Positions 57,412 through 64,000 of a stretch of DNA of 64,000 bases are shown here, in pieces. How positions within the stretch are numbered: position 1 is the first letter of the stretch; each line of letters opens with the position of its first letter. Source of the DNA: Mimachlamys varia (taxonomy: Eukaryota; Mollusca; Bivalvia; Pectinida; Pectinidae). The notes beneath the pieces were generated by a model. It did no database searches and had not been told where the DNA came from. It worked only from the letters and a program-made list of their open reading frames with translations. The translations under genes were made by a program, and so were the position numbers. The stretch covers positions 51,478,322 through 51,542,321 of the forward strand of contig OX392528.1 of NCBI GenBank assembly GCA_947623455.1, written 5' to 3'.

Positions 57412-58245
57412 AGGTCATCTGATCCATAGCCATCGTGCACCGTCCGTCGTCGTGCGTAAACTTTTCCTTCAAACGACATCTTCTCAATAACCGAAAGGCC
57501 GAGGGTGCTAATATTATGCATGTAGCATGCTGGAATGAAGATCTACCCAGTTTCTTCAAATGAATTACCTTGACCCACTTTCAAGGTCACAGGAATTACG
57601 TCTTAAAATCTTCAAGCAACTTCTTCTCCATAACCAAAACACCCAGAGAACTGATATTTGACCTGTAGCATGCTTGGATGAAGGGCTACGAAGTATGTTC
57701 AAGTGAATGACCTTGACCTACTTCCAAGGTTACAGGGGTCAAATATGTTAAAATCTTTAAGAAACATCTTCCAAATAACCTTAGGGCCCAGGGTTCTGAT
57801 ATTTGGCCTGAAGCTAGCTTGGATGAAGGGCGACCAAGTTGTTCAAATGAATTACCTTGACCCACTTTCAAGTTCACGGGGTAAAATATGTTAAAATCTT
57901 CAAGTAACTTACCAATTATCTAAAGGCCAAGGGAACTGACATTTGGGCTGTAGTTTCTTGGATGAAGGACTATCAAGTTTGTGCAAATGAATGACCTTGA
58001 ACCACTTTCAAGGTTACAGGGGTCAAAGGTTAACAAAATCTTCAAGAAACTTCTTCTCAATACCCTAAATGTACAGGGTACTGATATATATATTTGGTCT
58101 GTTGCATGCTTAAATGAAGTGCTACCAAGTTTGTTAAAATGAATGACCTTGACTTACTCTCAAGGTCACATGGTCAAATATGTTAATATCATAACCAACT
58201 AAAATTAGATATAGTCAGATGATCGTTAAGGCCCGTTGGGCTTCA
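57412..58245. repeat. ~830-bp element built of ~135-bp imperfect tandem units
   Basis: About five units share AATGACCTTGACC(C/T)ACTTTCAAGG, GTTAAAATCTTCAAG(A/T)AACTT and CTGATATTTGGCCTG(T)AG...TTGGATGAAGGG. The outer ends TTAGGTCATCTGATCC and AGTCAGATGATCGTTAAGG are partly inverted. The chance frames within are not genes. Confidence 0.75.
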
Positions 58246-58757
58246 TGTTCCTAATGCCATTGTAAAATGTGTTTGATTGACGACATTTCAAGTGCTGCCA
58301 TTGTTCACAGTTGACAAATCTGATTCATTATGTAGTTCACATTGTTTTCTTAAAACCAAAATTGTCTACAATTGAATAAAACATTTCATTAAAACTTGCT
58401 CAAGCTTTTGTGCATTTTTTATAACTTTTTGTCTCAGTTTAGTTTGATTTGCAGAGCTTCACACTTTTTTTGGCAAAATGAAGTAACATGTTGTGGGATA
58501 AATAACAAAAACGTTGTGATGCTGACCTGTTAAGCAGGCAGATGCTATTTTCTGCAAGGATAGCACTGATAATAGTAAATTGATATGTTTCTAATCATCA
58601 GATTTTGAATTTTTGTCTGTTGTCCATTTTGGATCAATGTTCATGTTTATCACCTTTTCTCCAGAAGAACTTTACAAATTATATATAAAATATCCTAGTG
58701 GTTCTTCATTTTGATATTCAGATAAACAAGATGCCACCAGGCTGGAACTTGGAGTTT

Positions 58758-59075
58758 CAATCTGATTAAAATCATGTCTTGATCTCCGCGCCGTTCCGTA
58801 ATCTTCTCTCTGCTAATCAAATTACCACTGTCAGAATCTTCGACAGCGAAATTTTGACACAACAAAGCATGCAAAATCGCATTTGTCCATTTAGTCATTT
58901 CGTCACCAAAAGGTATGTGGAATAATGTTTGGCTACAAGATGACAGGTCATTGGAAAATTATTTTAGTTTGAAGTAAGGAGGTGACAAAGGTCATCTGTA
59001 CGTGACCTCTTACGGGATGTTGTCATATCCTTGTAAAATGGAATGAGAACAAGGATCTGTATTTTAATCAGATTG
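58758..59075. mobile_element. MITE family M (9-10 bp TSD), copy 3
   Basis: The ends CAATCTGATTAAAATCATGT and TATTTTAATCAGATTG are inverted. CTTGGAGTTT flanks both sides (a perfect 10-bp direct repeat). About 70 bp shorter than copies 1 and 2. Confidence 0.85.
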
Positions 59076-59404
59076 CTTGGAGTTTGCTATTGGCCTCAAC
59101 TGAAGTTTTTGTTTTGTTCTGTTCGCAAACTTGAAGTGCTTGTTGCCAGCACTGGTAACACATACTATCTCTAGGCTAGTATAGTTTGAACAATGTGGTC
59201 TTGGATATGAAAGGCCATTCCCATACTTTGACACAATCAAAATCGTGAAATATTTTTAACTAATGAATTTTATTTTGTGATAATTTGAGTAATTATTTTT
59301 TAAATATTTCGATTACTTCTAATTGTAAATAAGTACCAGATAGGAGATAACTGTGACATATCATGATATCGCTGCAAATATAACAAGTTATAGTCTTCTA
59401 GGTA

Positions 59405-59526
59405 TTACCTTTTAGTCATTTATAGTATAAATCGCTGCGATTAACTTTTGCGAATTTGTTTTGATCGCGAAATTTGTGAAAGTAAATGGCACGCGAAAGA
59501 AAATTGGTTTACAGTAAAAGGTAATG
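59405..59526. mobile_element. Small MITE-like element, ~122 bp
   Basis: ATTACCTTTTAGTC at the left and ACAGTAAAAGGTAAT at the right are inverted ends. The interior has GCGATTAA / TGATCGCGAAA motifs. No clear target duplication. Confidence 0.5.
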
Positions 59527-62437
59527 TAAATATTTTCCTGCTCTTGTAGTTGAAATGGTATTGTAGCTATACAAACACAAAAATAATAGAATTTCATGGA
59601 TAATTTAGGGGAAAAACATCTTTATTTCTTGATTTGTATTTCATTTGAAAAACAAAAGTATGAAATTACAATATATGGTAATAATACATTCATGAAATAA
59701 ATGAATGATTATAAAAAAAGAAATGGAATGTTCCGGAACCCTTCAGATAATTTTGGGTACGTTAGAATTTATCCCTCCTTATTGACAAGGAATTCTGAAT
59801 TCATGAACCAGATAAAATGTATCACATTTGAACAAAACTACATCAATTGTATATGTTCTCAATGCTGTATGGCTATACTAGCTTAGTTGGATGTCATTTC
59901 AAACTAAAACTTGCATCCGATTAATTGTTACAAAATAAGACTGAAACTCAACAACAAATATGAACCATACCTTTCATTAAATAGATACATAATAACTCAT
60001 TTATCCTTGAAAAAAGTCGACATTTGAATACCTCCCTTTCAATGGTTAGAATAATTCTCATTATGAAGTTTTGGGCATGAATAATCATACAGAGTGCATA
60101 TATCTTCTTCTTCTTCCGGTAATGTGCCAGGCACCAATTGGGCATTTTCGCACATGTATATGCACCATCCTTTATAAATATTTCCAGATTAAACAAAGTC
60201 ATACATAATTATATTGTAAGAGACTTCATGTATATGGATATATATTATATATGTCCCTTTCATGTGGTAAAATATTGAGGAAAAGTATACCACTGCGTCA
60301 TTTGTAAAATCACAAAGAAGAGTTCCACTTTTGAGGGTTGTTGTCAGACCTGGAATATAATTATTCTCCTCAACTTCCTGGTTTTAGATCTAGAGTTACC
60401 TCCCTTGACATTGTCACATTAACATTGAACTGAACACAAGACACCATTTATATGGGAACACGTTTGTAGAAAAAGAAATATCTTATTGAAGCAACAACCG
60501 TAGATCATGCTTCCGTCATCCTAAATCTCAGTCAGCATTACAAACAGCACAACATTTTATAAAAGCAAATTGATATTTTGTTCAAAATTTTGTTTTTGTT
60601 CATTCAAAATTACTGCTTCTAAACTGATGCCATTTTTACTTCCACAAAGAAAGGCTACTTTGGACCAATTTTTTTTCTGGCAGTTGTTTAATATTTGTTA
60701 CTCAATATTTTCAGAAGGATTTAAACAAAACATTTTTGCTTGAATAATTTCACATGTTATTGATCGAGTCAATGGAAATTACTACACACACATACATGTG
60801 CAACAGTTTGATAAAAAAAGTTTACTTTATTCGCCTAAAACTAATTAAAGAACGCAACTCATGAATCAAAAGAGAAAGAAATGTTCTTACGTTGAATGTT
60901 TGATATTTGTTATTGATTTGTTCCTCTAATTAATATGTAATATACTGACGTCCAATTCTGCCTCAGCTCATGACTTCATAAATAATATAAATGACTATCA
61001 AAAAACAATGTAACACAATCTCAGGATATTTTGTAACAGTTTTTTACCACAAGGATAACATAATGGCAGTTCACAAGGACAGTCACAAACACTTAAGTGT
61101 AAAGTGTTGGTACAAAAGAAATGAAAACAAAAAAAAGCAAATTGAAAAATAAAAATCCTCTTCAAATATTTTTAAGCACATATCTGCTTGATAACAATAT
61201 TCAAATAAACTAGTATACACAGTTTTTCTTCAATTCTCTCAGGCAGATATACAGCATTCTCAAAATTTGTGGGGTCCATTCAGAGAATATGTCATGATAA
61301 AATTGAAGATATATTGCTATTCGTTTGGTTTCTGGTATAAATAAATATCTCTAAGCACTGACATTCATCCTTTAAGTAATTTCTGAATGTTTTCAAGAAC
61401 TTGATCAATCAGTTAGGATTTTTAAAAATGAATTATTGGGTTTTTCTTTCATTTTTGTCCAAAAATTACATCAATGTTCAAATCTTTTGGCCATATCATT
61501 TTCATGAAGGACATTCACTGTACAGTGCAATCAAAAGACAAATGTATACCTGGGTCTAAATTTAAAGCAAGGAAATGAAAAACATTACCTGTAGAGAATT
61601 TTCCCGAAAAATTTGTTATTCATATGGGCCAATTAAAATAATTTCAAAATAGTACATTTAATAAACCTGAATCTTGAATATCAAATTCTGAATTGATTAT
61701 TGTTTTTCCAGAACAGTTCAGGTTTTTGGTGAAAGGGTAAAACGAAATCCTGTTTTTAAATGGAAAAAATACTATGAGTAGTTTTACAAATGTGAAAAAA
61801 TCTATGTTGAAACAATACACAGTTCTCACAAATATACCCGGTGACACTTGCACCACACAACATTCAGATATTAAAATGTAATACTATTTACTCCGAATAC
61901 ACTCACACTACATTGTAATACTAATGGCAAGCCAATGCTTATAACATTCACTACAAAAGATAAAAAGATTCTCTTCCGACAAAAAGAGGCCCATAGGGCT
62001 TGTATAATGATATATAGCTTTTATTTTCCCTTTGTTTTTAACCAGAAGTTCAGAACTAACCTTCAGAAATATTAAAATATGAAACTAATTCTAAATTTCA
62101 AGCATTTAAACTTTTAAATCATAGATCTCACTGACAAGGTTTTAAAGTAGACCGATTTACAGGTATTTAATACTCACAATCATCTAGGCAGTCATGAACC
62201 TACAATTTATACTGAACTATGATTTTGATGTTATTGCAATTCTTATGGCTTTAATATTTAATTGATGAAAAACTTGTTTTTCTTTGGCATGCAAAAATAC
62301 TCCACTTTTCAGTATGAACAACAATATTTGCCTCACCTTTTTTGATAAAATGGAAATTTAATCACTTCAAATGAATCCAATAAATTACAAACAACGGTAA
62401 TGAATATGATTACAATTTTCATCTAATTAACATCTGC

Positions 62438-62683
62438 GCCCAGTTGTTCAAAAGGTGATTATAAATTAGCTTAATCACTATTAAACAACATTTTCAAAAA
62501 CTTTGATAATTCTGTCTATAAACAGGGCACCATCTCAAAATTTTGTATGTAAATTGCCATTTCTAGATATTTGATATCTACAAAGTTGTAACTAATTCAA
62601 CGGTTTGATTTTAAAGTTACAGCACAATCAAAATTTGCATTTAAATCACTGATTAAGCTTATCATCTTTTGAACAACTGGGCC
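62438..62683. mobile_element. MITE-like element with CCCAGTTGTTCAAAAG ends
   Basis: GCCCAGTTGTTCAAAAGGTG and its inverted partner (ATCTTTTGAACAACTGGGCC) bound about 246 bp that also share TTAAT(C)A/AAGCTTA sub-terminal text. It lies in the region downstream of the HRC-like stop codon, possibly within its 3' UTR. Confidence 0.78.
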
Positions 62684-62899
62684 AGGCTGAATGACAACAG
62701 GAAACATTTTCTAATTAACAATAATTGTGATTACTATCAGTCATGATCAGTATCATCCTTTAAACATTGCTTGGTTATCACATACATTCATTCTGGTTCA
62801 ATGATCACAGGTCAAAGGTCATGACCAGGTGAACACTGAGGTGAAAGGGCAGCACTCTTTAACACTGTGGGGGGGATGGTTTCCTAGGCGACGACATCG

Positions 62900-62990
62900 T
62901 TACAGCTCATCCCTCTTCTCCTTCTTTATCCAGTCCTGTACTGTGTCTAAATCCTTGTCTATCTCTTCCTTGTTGTGGATAGGCAGAGCA
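62900..62990 (-). CDS. HRC: HRC-like terminal exon with KRDEL end
   Basis: This 91-bp exon encodes ALPIHNKEEIDKDLDTVQDW, IKKEKRDEL and TAA. It is charged and probably helical, with the ER-retrieval-like C-terminus. The acceptor is CTTGCAG. A possible polyadenylation signal on this strand (AATAAA, 62025-62020) would give a 3' UTR of about 0.9 kb. Confidence 0.7.
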
Positions 62991-63947
62991 CTGCAAGTGA
63001 AAAACATGGACACTTAAGTAAGGATTTATAATCAGATCATGGATTAAACAAGAGATCCCAGAGGGGGTTTAGGGAATCGGACCCTGAGATCAAATGGGGG
63101 AAAAATTGATTGACATAACAGCTATTTGGGAAATTTTGACAAGCACTATACCTGGTAATTATAACATCTAAATTCATGATTTATTTTTTAAATTACTATG
63201 ATCAATACTCATGACATTTACAGCCATCTTTCTTGTTTCTTATTAAAATTTATGTCAAAATAAGCTCCTCAAGCATGTAAAACCACCATTTATTTTTCAA
63301 GTGTCTGAATTGGGAATTTTTAAGCGGAAATTTTGGGAAAATCACACCATTTTTTCATTGGGAATGGGTCGGTTTACTGGACCTAAAATAAAAAAGAGGA
63401 GTGATAAAGCCCTGCCTTGTAGGATAAAAAAGAGGGAGTGATAAAGCCCTGCCTTATAGGATAAAAAAGAGGGAGTGATAAAGCCCTGCCTTATAGGATA
63501 AAAAAGAGGGAGTGATAAAGCCCTGCCTTATAGGATAAAAAAGAGGGAGTGATAAAGCCCTGCCTTATAGGATAAAAAAGAGGGAGTGATAAAGCCCTGC
63601 CTTATAGGAGACTCACCTTACTATAGCTGAGGACACAGTGTCTAAAACACCACCTGGAATGGATGAAATTGAAATACATGTACATTTTATTTTCAATTTA
63701 TAGTACATTAATTCCTTTTTTCAAAATTATGTATTTAAGTTTCTATTCTGTCAAACTTCATATTCTTAAATTACCAAAACAAAATAGGTAACAGAAACAA
63801 ATTGAATTTATCTTATGATACAAAAATAGAATACAAAATACGTTTATATTTCATGTATAATAACTTTTTGTTAAATAGATATTTTTTCTTACCTGGTTGA
63901 CATACTGTATCACAGACTGCCGAACAGAGGTAGCAGAATTTACAGTA
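62900..63947 (-). CDS. HRC: HRC-like ER/SR calcium-binding protein, C-terminal exons
   Basis: Three exons join in phase to a 67-residue C-terminus. It starts YCKFCYLCSAVCDTVCQPGG, continues VLDTVSSAIVSALPIHN, then an acidic/basic tail ending WIKKEKRDEL and a stop. The Cys pattern CxxCxxCxxxCxxxC plus 'DTVC-PG' closely resembles the Cys-rich end of vertebrate sarcoplasmic-reticulum histidine-rich calcium-binding protein. The final KRDEL would act as an ER-retrieval signal (RDEL type). The acidic, His-rich body expected of HRC would lie beyond the window end. I recognised the family from memory of the vertebrate C-terminus, so the identity is likely but not certain. The window holds only the 3' end. 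Confidence 0.68.
63388..63608. repeat. Minisatellite, 37-bp unit, 6 copies, abutting a splice donor
   Basis: The unit ATAAAAAAGAGGGAGTGATA+AAGCCCTGCCTTATAGG repeats six times; the last five look identical by eye. The array ends 8 bp from the exon at 63617, so it occupies the start of the HRC-like intron on the minus strand. Confidence 0.95.
63617..63653 (-). CDS. HRC: HRC-like exon (37-bp microexon)
   Basis: A 37-bp exon encodes GGVLDTVSSAIV plus two bases of a Ser codon. Acceptor ATTCCAG; donor GTGAGT. The downstream intron starts only 8 bp before a 37-bp-unit minisatellite. The equal lengths seem coincidental because the sequences do not match. Confidence 0.7.
63893..63947 (-). CDS. HRC: HRC-like exon, Cys-rich block
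   Basis: This 55-bp exon encodes YCKFCYLCSAVCDTVCQP, five cysteines in 18 residues, and ends in phase 1. Acceptor TTTCAG; donor GTAAGA. It is the most diagnostic exon for the HRC-type C-terminus. Confidence 0.72.
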
Positions 63948-64000
63948 CTGAAATGAAAATATGGAATCCATTAAAACAACAAAAACAGTAAGCTCTATAA

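Larger units (their letters stand above)
49767..62899. other. Gene-free region between convergent RCE1 and HRC-like genes
   Basis: About 13 kb containing the 3' UTRs of both genes at its ends. No conserved coding block or RNA gene was recognised on either strand. Contents: an element with 51-bp inverted ends (52237-52689), a duplicated ~95-bp segment (about 53260-53410), a 22/28-bp minisatellite (54466-55006), a palindrome (56785-56901), a ~135-bp-period repeat block (57412-58245), a family M MITE (58758-59075) and smaller MITE-like elements (59405-59526, 62438-62683). Confidence 0.6.

Overview
This is an AT-rich, intron-rich animal genomic window. The organism is probably a mollusc and most likely a bivalve. 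That is inferred from metazoan gene content (a CPT1, an RCE1 and an HRC-like gene), GT-AG introns of 0.1-13 kb, and very dense short DNA transposons, tRNA-derived SINEs and minisatellites. The sequence itself does not name a species. No bacterial-style genes, operons, CRISPR arrays or phage genes are present. Nearly all open reading frames longer than 60 codons are chance ORFs, and many lie inside repeats.

Three protein-coding genes were rebuilt by translating conserved blocks and joining them at GT-AG sites with matching phase. (1) A carnitine O-palmitoyltransferase 1 (CPT1) gene runs on the minus strand from its ATG at 33554 leftward past the window start. Eleven constitutive exons are followed by two alternative versions of the catalytic-histidine exon (2516-2600 and 726-810). 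Both are 85 bp with the same phases. Including both would create a stop codon three codons into the second, so this is a strong candidate for mutually exclusive splicing. The protein also appears to lack about 45 N-terminal residues found in vertebrate CPT1. (2) A complete nine-exon CAAX prenyl protease 2 gene (RCE1, predicted 289 aa) lies on the plus strand, 38238-49766. (3) The last three coding exons of a gene resembling the sarcoplasmic-reticulum histidine-rich calcium-binding protein (HRC) lie on the minus strand, 62900-63947, ending in KRDEL.

Layout: CPT1 with its introns fills 1-33554. A head-to-head intergenic region of about 4.7 kb (33555-38237) separates it from RCE1. RCE1 occupies 38238-49766. 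A gene-free region of about 13 kb (49767-62899) separates the convergent RCE1 and HRC-like genes. The three genes are not obviously functionally linked: they act in mitochondrial fatty-acid import, ER prenyl-protein maturation and probably ER/SR calcium handling.

The non-coding DNA is a patchwork of identifiable repeats. It includes a TTAA-flanked MITE family (seven copies), a MITE family with 9-10 bp target duplications (three copies), several TA-flanked Tc1/mariner-type MITEs, hAT-like elements (one with a perfect 8-bp target duplication), a SINE family with 11-bp target duplications (one nested in a hAT-like element), an element with about 51-bp terminal inverted repeats, several long foldback palindromes and five minisatellites. 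Many insertions sit within 20-90 bp of exons.
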